A stretch of 8,118 bases of DNA, taken from assembly GCA_903930515.1 (NCBI GenBank), contig CAIYYW010000165.1:1-8118 (forward strand), given 5' to 3'. A program made the position numbers and the translations under genes. The notes beneath the pieces are model-generated. The model was not told the DNA's origin. It ran no database searches and was given only the letters and a program-made list of their open reading frames with translations. This document shows positions 1-6,658 of this stretch, one piece after another; position 1 is the first letter of the stretch, and every line of letters starts with the position of its first letter. Source of the stretch: an uncultured delta proteobacterium (GTDB lineage Bacteria; RBG-13-61-14; DRUE01).

Positions 1-2331
1 ATGGACGACCAACTGGTGCAGATCCCCTGGGAACTGCTTTACAACGGCGCTGAATTCCTCTGCCTGCGCTACAACATCGGCAGAATCGTGAGCACGCAGC
101 AGAGGGTTTCCGAGGCGCAGACCCGCAAGGTGGCGCATCCGCTCAAGATGCTGATCCTGGCCGACCCTCGCGGAGACCTTCCGGAGAGCGCGCGCGAGGG
201 CGTATTGCTCAGGGCAGAGTTGGATCATTACCCGGACCTGGTCAGCGTCAATGTCAAGTCCAGCCGGATAGACCGGAACTACATCCTTTCCCGGATCCGG
301 GACTACGACCTGATCCATTACGCCGGGCATGCGGATTATGATCCCAAGAATCCGGGCGAGTCCGGCTGGCTGATCGCGGACGGAAAACTTAAGGCCGAGG
401 AGATCAGCAACCTTACCGGCAAGAAGCCGATGCCGGCCTTGGTCCTGGCCAACGGATGTCAGAGCGGCCAGACCGACTCCTGGGCGATCAATGAAAATTA
501 CGAGAGCGAAATCTTCGGACTCGCCAACGCCTTCCTGGTTTCGGGAGTCCAGCATTATATCGGCACCTTCTGGGAAATATTGGACGAGCCGGGCCGGGAA
601 TTTTCCGTGGCCTTTTACAAGGAGGTTTTGGAGGGCGGCAGCGTGGGCGAGGCGGTGAAGGTTGCGCGGAAACATTTGATTGACAAATACGGCGAAGAAA
701 CCATTGTCTGGGCCAGCTATATGCTTTACGGAGACCCGAGCTTCAGCTATCTGGGTCAGGCCATGCCCAAGAGCGAGGAGAAGGAAGAGGAAGTCCGACC
801 GGAGAGATACCCTCCTCAGGAAATGCAACTTCGGGGAGCCGGAGCGGAGATGGCATCTCCCAAGAGCAGTATGGGCAAATGGATCGGGATCGGGATCGCG
901 GCAGTCGCCCTGCTCATTTGCGGAATCTGGCTCTTCACCAGCGGGGTTTCGGTGAAGGTTCCGGAAGACGCCCTTGCCAAGGCCTACGCGCAGTTGGAAA
1001 AAGGAGACTTGAAATCAGCGGAAGCGGCTTTTGCCGGACTCTCGGAAAAACGCGGAGACGCCAAGGTCCGTGGATTTGAGGGACTGGCCGGGGTGGCTTT
1101 CCAGCGCAACGACCTTCCCCAGGCGAAGGACTACGCGACCAAGTCTATCCAGATGGACCCGAACGCGATCTACCCTCATATTATTCTCGGCAATATCGCC
1201 TATAACCAGAATGACCCGGCGACCGCGGACGCTGAATACCGGGCCGCGATTGCGGGCGTGAACGGCAAGCCCTGGATGAAATCAGAGGCCTACAACCGGC
1301 TGGGGAGAATCGCGAGCGAAAAAGGACAGGACCAGGTCGCGCTCCGGAACTACCAGGACGCGGTGAAGGAAGACCCTAAGAACGCCGACGCCTCTGTTAA
1401 TTTGGGACAGAAATTGCTCTCTTTGGGCAATCCGGCCCAGGCGCAAACGGCTTTTAAATCCGGCCTGGCCGGGAACCCGGACGATTCCACCCTGTCAATG
1501 CTCCTCGCCGAGTCCATCCGGCAGACCCAGGAGGCGATTGCGGACAAGGAACACGCGGCGCAACTTAACCAGGAAATCTCGGACCTGGTCAAGAGATACA
1601 AGGAAGGCAGGGTCGGCCCGGCTCCGGCGGCAGAGGACCAATGGACTTCCAAGCCCATCACCCTGGCCTTGGTGGACTTTGAGACCAAGGGCAAGCTGGG
1701 GATGATGGAAGGCGAGGATGATTTCCTCAGACTAGCCATCACCAACTCCCTGAAGGAAACCGGAAGGATCCGAGTGGTGGAAAGAGAGAAGCTGGACAAG
1801 GTGATCCAGGAACTCAGTCTCTCTTCCAGCGAACTGGCCTCGGACCAGACCCGTCTCCAACTGGGCAAACTAATGAGCGCGCGCCTGATTGCGACCGGGA
1901 GCATCATCCGCTACCAGGGAAAGCTCCAGATGAGCCTCCGCCTGATTGAGACCGAGACCAGCGAGGTCAAGGTGGCGCTCACCTCGGAGGCCTTCCCGGA
2001 AAACACGGACGCGGGAGAAGTGGCCAAGGGCTTTGTCGGGCAATTGGCCGGGGAATTGAAAAAGGCCTATCCGCTAAGGGGGGAGATCGTTCAGATTTCC
2101 GGGGGCGAGCTGGTGCTCAACATCGGTAGCGGGGTCGGACTCAAGGCCGGAACCAAGATGAGGGTGCTGGATGAGCGTAAAGTCAAAATCGGCGATAAAC
2201 TATCCACTACCAGGCTGGAAACGGGAACCATTGAAGCGACCCGATCCGAAGACCAGCTGGGATACGCGAAGCAAGTGGAAGCGAAGAGCCCGTTCAAGGT
2301 CGGGATGAAGGCGGAGGAGATCGTAGAATAA
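1..2331 (+). CDS. CHAT caspase-like protease, TM-anchored, with TPR, CsgG-like and FlgT_C-like domains (probably 5' partial)
   Basis: Residues 1-250 are a CHAT (caspase/separase-fold) cysteine protease domain. It shows the strand motif IPWELLYNG at 8-16, a histidine motif HYAGH with probable catalytic His110, a cysteine motif ALVLANGCQSG with probable nucleophile Cys153, and the typical closing YGDPSFSY. A charged linker (about 256-290) leads to one hydrophobic helix at about 294-314. Residues 321-520 form TPR-like helical repeats. Residues 552-690 resemble CsgG-family domains (LALVDF, IRVVEREKLDKVIQEL, LGKLMSARLIATGSI), and 690-776 resemble the FlgT C-terminal beta domain. A lysine before the helix suggests that the protease lies in the cytosol and the TPR/CsgG part in the periplasm; this topology is inferred. 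CHAT domains normally have more sequence before the IPWELL strand, so the ATG at base 1 may be internal and the gene truncated by the window. The substrate is unknown. The stop is at 2329-2331, 22 bases before gene 2. Confidence 0.9.
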   Translation: MDDQLVQIPWELLYNGAEFLCLRYNIGRIVSTQQRVSEAQTRKVAHPLKMLILADPRGDLPESAREGVLLRAELDHYPDLVSVNVKSSRIDRNYILSRIRDYDLIHYAGHADYDPKNPGESGWLIADGKLKAEEISNLTGKKPMPALVLANGCQSGQTDSWAINENYESEIFGLANAFLVSGVQHYIGTFWEILDEPGREFSVAFYKEVLEGGSVGEAVKVARKHLIDKYGEETIVWASYMLYGDPSFSYLGQAMPKSEEKEEEVRPERYPPQEMQLRGAGAEMASPKSSMGKWIGIGIAAVALLICGIWLFTSGVSVKVPEDALAKAYAQLEKGDLKSAEAAFAGLSEKRGDAKVRGFEGLAGVAFQRNDLPQAKDYATKSIQMDPNAIYPHIILGNIAYNQNDPATADAEYRAAIAGVNGKPWMKSEAYNRLGRIASEKGQDQVALRNYQDAVKEDPKNADASVNLGQKLLSLGNPAQAQTAFKSGLAGNPDDSTLSMLLAESIRQTQEAIADKEHAAQLNQEISDLVKRYKEGRVGPAPAAEDQWTSKPITLALVDFETKGKLGMMEGEDDFLRLAITNSLKETGRIRVVEREKLDKVIQELSLSSSELASDQTRLQLGKLMSARLIATGSIIRYQGKLQMSLRLIETETSEVKVALTSEAFPENTDAGEVAKGFVGQLAGELKKAYPLRGEIVQISGGELVLNIGSGVGLKAGTKMRVLDERKVKIGDKLSTTRLETGTIEATRSEDQLGYAKQVEAKSPFKVGMKAEEIVE
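877..945 (+). other. Single transmembrane segment in the CHAT protein
   Basis: Residues 293-315 of the first gene form an uncharged run rich in Ile, Ala, Leu and Val (core GIGIAAVALLICGIWLF). A lysine lies just before it, and it is followed by a short polar stretch and the TPR region. It separates the protease domain from the TPR/CsgG-like part. The positive flank on the N-terminal side favours N-in/C-out orientation, which is inferred. Confidence 0.85.
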
Positions 2332-2353
2332 GGATGACCCGAAAGATGTGGCG

Positions 2354-2830
2354 ATGATGAAAAAACTGGTAATAGCAATAACGCTGGGCCTGCTCATATG
2401 GGCAGGCCCGGTTTTTTCCGAGCCGGCCCCGGAATGCGTCAAGGAGGGGGTTAAATACGGGGTGACCCGGGGCAGCTTCCGATCCGAGTGGTGGAACTAT
2501 CTGGAGCGAGGAGAGAGTTACCTGGCCGGCGGCTGCTATCAGGCCGCGCTCAATGACCTGGACCAGGCCATCGCGCTCCGGGGCAAGCAGGTCAAGAACG
2601 AGCGCGACAAGAAACGGGCGCGCACCTACGGCCTTCATTTCGTGGATTATTTCGCGCACCGAGAAAAAGGGATCGCGCTGTATTATTTGGGAATCCATCA
2701 AGAAGCGCGGGTTGAGCTGGAACGAAGCTTGGGCTATACTGATTCTGAGCGGGCCAGGCAATACCTGGAGATGGCAAAGCAGGCTGAGCAAAAACCCGGG
2801 CAAAAAGCCGGCGCAATCCCGGCTAATTAA
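2354..2830 (+). CDS. Small exported TPR-like protein, paralogue of the next gene's N-terminal domain
   Basis: The protein has 158 residues. It begins with a lysine pair and a hydrophobic core (KKLVIAITLGLLIWAG), consistent with a Sec signal peptide cut near VFS/EP at about residue 22. The mature part is a single helical TPR-like domain carrying two strong blocks, GSFRSEWWNY and RARTYGLHFVDYF, and ending in a polar Lys/Gln-rich tail. Aligned by hand without gaps to residues 26-139 of the next gene product, it matches at about 66 of 114 positions, including two cysteines (28 and 61 here), which may form a disulfide in the periplasm. The ATG at 2354 is chosen because it gives a clean signal peptide; GTG 2348 and ATG 2357 are alternatives, and the ribosome-binding site is weak (GAAAG at 2341-2345). 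Function is unknown. It is probably a periplasmic partner of its neighbours or a split-off copy of the module. Confidence 0.85.
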   Translation: MMKKLVIAITLGLLIWAGPVFSEPAPECVKEGVKYGVTRGSFRSEWWNYLERGESYLAGGCYQAALNDLDQAIALRGKQVKNERDKKRARTYGLHFVDYFAHREKGIALYYLGIHQEARVELERSLGYTDSERARQYLEMAKQAEQKPGQKAGAIPAN

Positions 2831-3284
2831 TAACAAATAACCGGAAATTAAGGGAAGGATAAATAAAATGAAAAAAGTCTTCCTCGCAACCGCCTTATCT
2901 TTATTGTTCCTCGGACAAAGCGCCCTCGCGCAAAAGGCGCAGGAATGTCTCAAGAACGGGGTCAAATACGGAGTGACCAAGGGCAGCTTCCGGGCCGAAT
3001 GGTGGAACTACCAGGAGCGGGCGACCAGCTACCTTGACGGGGAATGTTACGCGCCGGCGCTGAGCGACATTGAGGAAGCGGTCAAGATCAGGACCGCGCT
3101 GGTGAAAAAAGATTGCGACCAGAGAAGGGCGCGCACTTACGGGATGCACTTCGTGGATTATTTCGGACATCGCGGACGGGGCGTGGCCTTATATAATCTC
3201 GGCCGGCTGGACGAGGCTCAAAAGGAATTGGAACTCAGCCTGTCCTGCGTGGAATCCAACCAGGCCCAATACTATCTGGACCTG
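2432..3284 (+). repeat. Tandem paralogous module shared by genes 2 and 3 (copies at 2432-2773 and 2943-3284)
   Basis: The two copies encode 114 residues each and align without gaps, with about 66 identities by hand count. The most conserved parts are KYGVT.GSFR.EWWNY..ER near the start and RARTYG.HFVDYF.HR in the middle. Both keep two cysteines in the same places; the second copy has two more. The arrangement points to an old gene or domain duplication within the operon. Confidence 0.85.
2851..2859 (+). promoter_or_regulatory. Ribosome binding site for the gene at 2868
   Basis: AGGGAAGGA ends eight bases before the ATG at 2868. It fixes that start, which also opens a textbook signal peptide. 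Confidence 0.7.
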
Positions 3285-4982
3285 ATCCGCAAGAGCAACC
3301 TGGAAAAAACCGGATGGGACAAAACCCCTCCCAGCCTGGAGCTCACGGACCCGAAGGACAAGAGCTATCTCAATCAGGCCGAGGTTCAACTCCGGGGAAA
3401 GGCCTGGGACGATTCCTTTGTCAAGGAAATCTGGGTCGGAATGGATTCGCTCCCGATCCCGATTTCGGAAAAGGAAATATCCTTCCAGGAGCAGATGGAG
3501 CTCCAGCCGGGCTGGAACAATTTCAAAATCCGCGTGGTGGACCTGACCGGGAAAGAAACCGGCAAGGATTATTCCCTCTATTTGGACCAGCAAGGCCCGG
3601 AGGTGAACATCCTGGAGATCAAGCAGATTTCCGGACCGGAGATTGAAGTGATCGGACAGGTCCAGGACGACGGCGGGATCGCCAAGCTCACCCTCAATAA
3701 TAAAGAAGTGTCCATTGAAAACGGCAAATCCTTCCAGATCAAACTCAATGTGGCCTCGGACTGGAAAATCTGGTTCAAGGCTATTGACCGGGCCGGGAAC
3801 CAGACCGAGGGGATGATCAATCTGAATTCCGAGCCCAAAGGGGCGATGCTGGAAACGCCCCCTCCTTACCGAGAAGCGAGCCTGGACGGAGACTGGCAGA
3901 CCTACCCTTCCCTTCCCTATCAGACCCTGAGCTTCCGGATGATGGAACTGGGAGAGGCCGAGGCCCAGGTGGCCTTCACCGAGATGTATTGGGACCTGAA
4001 GAAAAAGTATGAGAATTATACCGATACCGAGCCGCCTTTGATCAAGCTCAAGGGGCTCAGGACCGAGCAGACGGTTTATTTCCCGGAAATATATCTGGAA
4101 GGACTGGTGACCGACCAGAACCAGATCACCGAACTGACCATCAACGGCAAGAAGGTGGGCCGGGCCCAGAGCAAGAACATCTTCTTCAACCAGATTCTGC
4201 CCCTCAGCCCGGGCGCGAATAAAATCCTGATCCGGGCCAAGGACCCCAATGGGAATGTGGCTGAGAAGACGCTCCGGATCTTCCGGGTGACCCCCGCGGT
4301 GCATACGATGGAGAGCCGGATGGTGGTGAGCATGCTCCCCTTCTATCAGTCCGGGCAGATCCAGGAAATCGGGTCCGTGGCTTATGATAATTTGATCTCC
4401 GCAATCGTGGGCCAGAAGCGGTTCCACTTCGTGGACCGCGCCAAGGTGGAAGCGATTGTGCGGGAGTTGAAATTAAGCGCGGAGCAACTGGTGGACCCGG
4501 CGTACACCCTCAAGGTCGGGAAAATGACCGCCTCCGAGGCGATGATCATCGGCTCGGTCAAGGAAGCCCCCAACAGCATTGAGGTTTACGCCCAGCTTTT
4601 GGATGTGGAAAGCGGAGAAGTGCTTGCGGAAAAAGACGCCTTTAACCGGGACAAAAGCCTGGAATCTTTGAAATATCTTTCCCGCGGTCTCGCCATCCGT
4701 CTCCGCGAGGAATTCCCCCTCCTGGAGGGCAAAGTGATCAAGATGGACGGCAAAAATGCGGTCCTGGATTTGGGGTCATCTCAAAAAATGAAACCGGGAA
4801 TGAGGGTGATCTTTTTCGCGGAAAAAGAAATGACCGATGCTGAAACCGGAATGAAATTAGGCTATACTACGGATCAGGTCGGGATGGGTAAAATTATTAC
4901 GGTTTCTGACCGGATGAGCACCGCGGAGCCGGTCGGAAAGAGCGGAGCGGTCAGTTCGCAGGAAAAGGTAATTACCAAATAG
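2868..4982 (+). CDS. Exported protein: TPR-like module, three Ig-like domains, CsgG-like and FlgT_C-like tail
   Basis: The protein has 704 residues. Residues 1-21 are a signal peptide ending SALA before Gln22; no lipobox is present, so unlike true CsgG it is probably not a lipoprotein. Residues 26-145 are the TPR-like module shared with gene 2, with four cysteines (27, 60, 83, 127). Three beta-rich Ig-like domains follow at about 152-240, 242-320 and 387-474. The first and third open with TPP or EPP and contain patterns such as ITELTINGKKV, like glucodextranase-B/bacterial Ig domains. Residues 321-386 are an unassigned linker. Residues 484-612 are CsgG-like (VVSMLPF, FHFVDRAKVEAIVREL, KVGKMTASEAMIIGSV), and about 615-704 resemble the FlgT C-terminal domain. 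The tail parallels that of the CHAT protein. It probably acts in the periplasm or at the inner face of the outer membrane. Pore formation as in CsgG is not shown. The gap to gene 4 is 37 bases. Confidence 0.9.
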   Translation: MKKVFLATALSLLFLGQSALAQKAQECLKNGVKYGVTKGSFRAEWWNYQERATSYLDGECYAPALSDIEEAVKIRTALVKKDCDQRRARTYGMHFVDYFGHRGRGVALYNLGRLDEAQKELELSLSCVESNQAQYYLDLIRKSNLEKTGWDKTPPSLELTDPKDKSYLNQAEVQLRGKAWDDSFVKEIWVGMDSLPIPISEKEISFQEQMELQPGWNNFKIRVVDLTGKETGKDYSLYLDQQGPEVNILEIKQISGPEIEVIGQVQDDGGIAKLTLNNKEVSIENGKSFQIKLNVASDWKIWFKAIDRAGNQTEGMINLNSEPKGAMLETPPPYREASLDGDWQTYPSLPYQTLSFRMMELGEAEAQVAFTEMYWDLKKKYENYTDTEPPLIKLKGLRTEQTVYFPEIYLEGLVTDQNQITELTINGKKVGRAQSKNIFFNQILPLSPGANKILIRAKDPNGNVAEKTLRIFRVTPAVHTMESRMVVSMLPFYQSGQIQEIGSVAYDNLISAIVGQKRFHFVDRAKVEAIVRELKLSAEQLVDPAYTLKVGKMTASEAMIIGSVKEAPNSIEVYAQLLDVESGEVLAEKDAFNRDKSLESLKYLSRGLAIRLREEFPLLEGKVIKMDGKNAVLDLGSSQKMKPGMRVIFFAEKEMTDAETGMKLGYTTDQVGMGKIITVSDRMSTAEPVGKSGAVSSQEKVITK

Positions 4983-5004
4983 TTCCGGCTGAAAATTTTT
5001 ATTC

Positions 5005-5011
5005 AAGGAGG
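5005..5011 (+). promoter_or_regulatory. Ribosome binding site that selects the GTG start at 5020
   Basis: AAGGAGG is a full Shine-Dalgarno match with eight bases between it and the GTG at 5020. The in-frame TTG at 5014 lies only two bases downstream of the motif, too close to serve, so GTG 5020 is the likely start. Confidence 0.8.
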
Positions 5012-5019
5012 GTTTGGAA

Positions 5020-6603
5020 GTGAAATACTTGAAGAGCAATGCTTTTCTCTTGTTGGCGCTGGTTTTCGCCTTGAAATCTTCAATTTTGGCTGCGGAATTC
5101 CAAGGAGATGTCACCCCCTATTTCTTCTATACCTCGCCCCCGACCCCGGTCGGATCAGGGGCAAGGGCGATGGGAGTCGGAGGAGCCTTCATCGCGGTGG
5201 CGGATGACGGGACCGCCGCGAACTGGAACCCCGCGGCGCTGATCCAGCTGGAGCTTCCCGAAGCGAGCATGGTCCTGGACGGGGACTTTCGGACGATCGA
5301 CGGCCAGAGCGCCAGCCTCTACGATGTCAACTATTTAAGCGGCTCTTACCCGTTCACGGTCAAGGACATCAATATGATTATCTCATTCAATTACCAGCGG
5401 CTTTACGACTATAACCTTAATTTTAAAAATAATGTTGAGTATGCGGTGGACGATAGCGGGAATCAAGCCACCTGGCTGGTTCCCGGAAACGGCAATCCCG
5501 CAAGTGTCACTCAATATGATGTGGTGACGATGAGCGGACTCAATGAGAAAAAGAATTCAGAAATCACCGCGGACAATTCCGGGGAATTGGGAGCCCTTTC
5601 CCCCGCTTTCGCCATTCAGGTTACGCCCAAGTTCAGCCTGGGAATAACCGCCAATTTCTGGAAGGACGGCTGGCTTGATCGGGGTCGGGAATATCAGAGC
5701 AGGCACGAGGAAAAAGGCAATGGAGAGTCCCGCCAGGTGAATTATCTATGGTATGATAGTGATGGAGACTGCACCTGTAATGGAGGAAAGCCTTGCTCTC
5801 CTAATGATTATATTGATGATCTTTCTTGCGTGGATGAATTGATTGATCCGGCTAAATTAGGCAATCCCAATCCGCTTTATTCCAATCCCAAAACTTTTCA
5901 ATTTGACACCATCGTCAGCCAGAGAATGCGGATGCAAGGGGAGAGTTATAACCTTGGATTGCTCTGGGACATTTCTCCCCGCTGGACCATGGGCGCGGTT
6001 TACCGGACCGGGGCGGAACTGAATGTGGACCGGGAAATCAGACAGTTTCAACATCAGACCTCGGCCTGGGCCAGTTTGAATCAGGCCGCCTCGGTAGGAG
6101 AGTTTAACTATGACGAAAAAATCTACCTCCCCTCTTCTTACGGACTGGGAGCCGGGTTCCGCTATTCGGACGCGCTTACCATCAGCGCGGATGTCACGAT
6201 GATGAGGTGGGACGAATATAATTACGAATTGGAAGACGGAACCAGATACAGCCTGATCACCGGGCTGAAACAAGGGATTAATGATGTTGACCCGACCCTG
6301 ACCGGCCGGATCGGCGCGGAATATTTAATCATCAAGCCCAAGTATGTGGTTCCGATCCGGGGAGGATTGTTCTATGACCAGGAGCCGGCATTGGACCGGC
6401 CGGACAGCTTCTACGGGCTGACGGTCGGGAGCGGGTTCGCCTATAAATGGCTGGTTATGGACATCGCTTATTTCTACCGCTTCGGCAGGGATGTGGCAGT
6501 GGGATACGCCGCGAACGCGGAACGGACCGAGCTGATGGAGCAAGCCAAGGGGGATGTGGATCAACACCAGGTGATGCTTTCCGGAATTGTCCATATGCCG
6601 TGA
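5020..6603 (+). CDS. FadL/PorV-like outer-membrane beta-barrel protein
   Basis: The protein has 527 residues from a GTG start chosen by the Shine-Dalgarno at 5005-5011. Residues 1-24 are a signal peptide (hydrophobic core AFLLLALVFA, cut near ILA/AE). Shortly after, GSGARAMGVGGAFIAVADD followed by WNPAAL is the hallmark N-terminal motif of FadL/TodX-type and PorV/UPF0164-type outer-membrane proteins. The rest alternates short polar and aromatic/hydrophobic stretches ending in aromatic positions, as in barrel strands, for example FSLGITANFW, YNLGLLWDI, WTMGAVYRTG and YGLGAGFRY. FadL members take up hydrophobic compounds; PorV-like members serve as surface-protein shuttles or anchors in type IX secretion. 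Which role applies here cannot be told. An acidic cysteine-rich insert (residues about 244-270) is unusual. The C-terminus (GIVHMP) lacks the usual final aromatic residue. Its position just before a large secreted protein gene fits a secretion or anchoring role, by inference. Confidence 0.88.
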   Translation: MKYLKSNAFLLLALVFALKSSILAAEFQGDVTPYFFYTSPPTPVGSGARAMGVGGAFIAVADDGTAANWNPAALIQLELPEASMVLDGDFRTIDGQSASLYDVNYLSGSYPFTVKDINMIISFNYQRLYDYNLNFKNNVEYAVDDSGNQATWLVPGNGNPASVTQYDVVTMSGLNEKKNSEITADNSGELGALSPAFAIQVTPKFSLGITANFWKDGWLDRGREYQSRHEEKGNGESRQVNYLWYDSDGDCTCNGGKPCSPNDYIDDLSCVDELIDPAKLGNPNPLYSNPKTFQFDTIVSQRMRMQGESYNLGLLWDISPRWTMGAVYRTGAELNVDREIRQFQHQTSAWASLNQAASVGEFNYDEKIYLPSSYGLGAGFRYSDALTISADVTMMRWDEYNYELEDGTRYSLITGLKQGINDVDPTLTGRIGAEYLIIKPKYVVPIRGGLFYDQEPALDRPDSFYGLTVGSGFAYKWLVMDIAYFYRFGRDVAVGYAANAERTELMEQAKGDVDQHQVMLSGIVHMP

Positions 6604-6645
6604 CCGGGGTTGTGGGAAATGAATAGGGGAAGGCGATTACGCTAA

Positions 6646-6651
6646 AGGGAG
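6646..6651 (+). promoter_or_regulatory. Ribosome binding site for the gene at 6659
   Basis: AGGGAG lies seven bases before the ATG at 6659 and supports that start, which opens directly into a signal peptide. Confidence 0.7.
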
Positions 6652-6658
6652 AAAGCAA

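Noticed and set aside
2806-2824. Inverted repeat AGCCGG / CCGGCT with a 7-base loop at the end of gene 2, considered as a terminator
   Set aside because: The stem is only six pairs, it sits mostly inside the coding end, and no T-run follows on the + strand. The T-run exists only on the other strand, where there is no gene to end.
3189-4427. Long antisense open frame of about 412 codons opposite gene 3
   Set aside because: It lies entirely within a + strand gene with a ribosome site, signal peptide and recognisable domains. Its translation is His/Gly/Leu-rich without any motif, as expected from the mirrored codon bias.
4967-4976. Perfect palindrome GGTAATTACC near the end of gene 3, considered as an operator
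   Set aside because: It is short, within coding sequence and not repeated elsewhere that I can see; chance is a sufficient explanation.
5014-5019. TTG at 5014 as the start of the barrel gene
   Set aside because: It is two bases from the Shine-Dalgarno, too close. GTG at 5020 has normal spacing and leaves the signal peptide intact.
6604-6658. Gap between genes 4 and 5, examined for a promoter or terminator
   Set aside because: No paired -35/-10 boxes and no stem with a T-run are visible; it holds only the ribosome binding site at 6646-6651.
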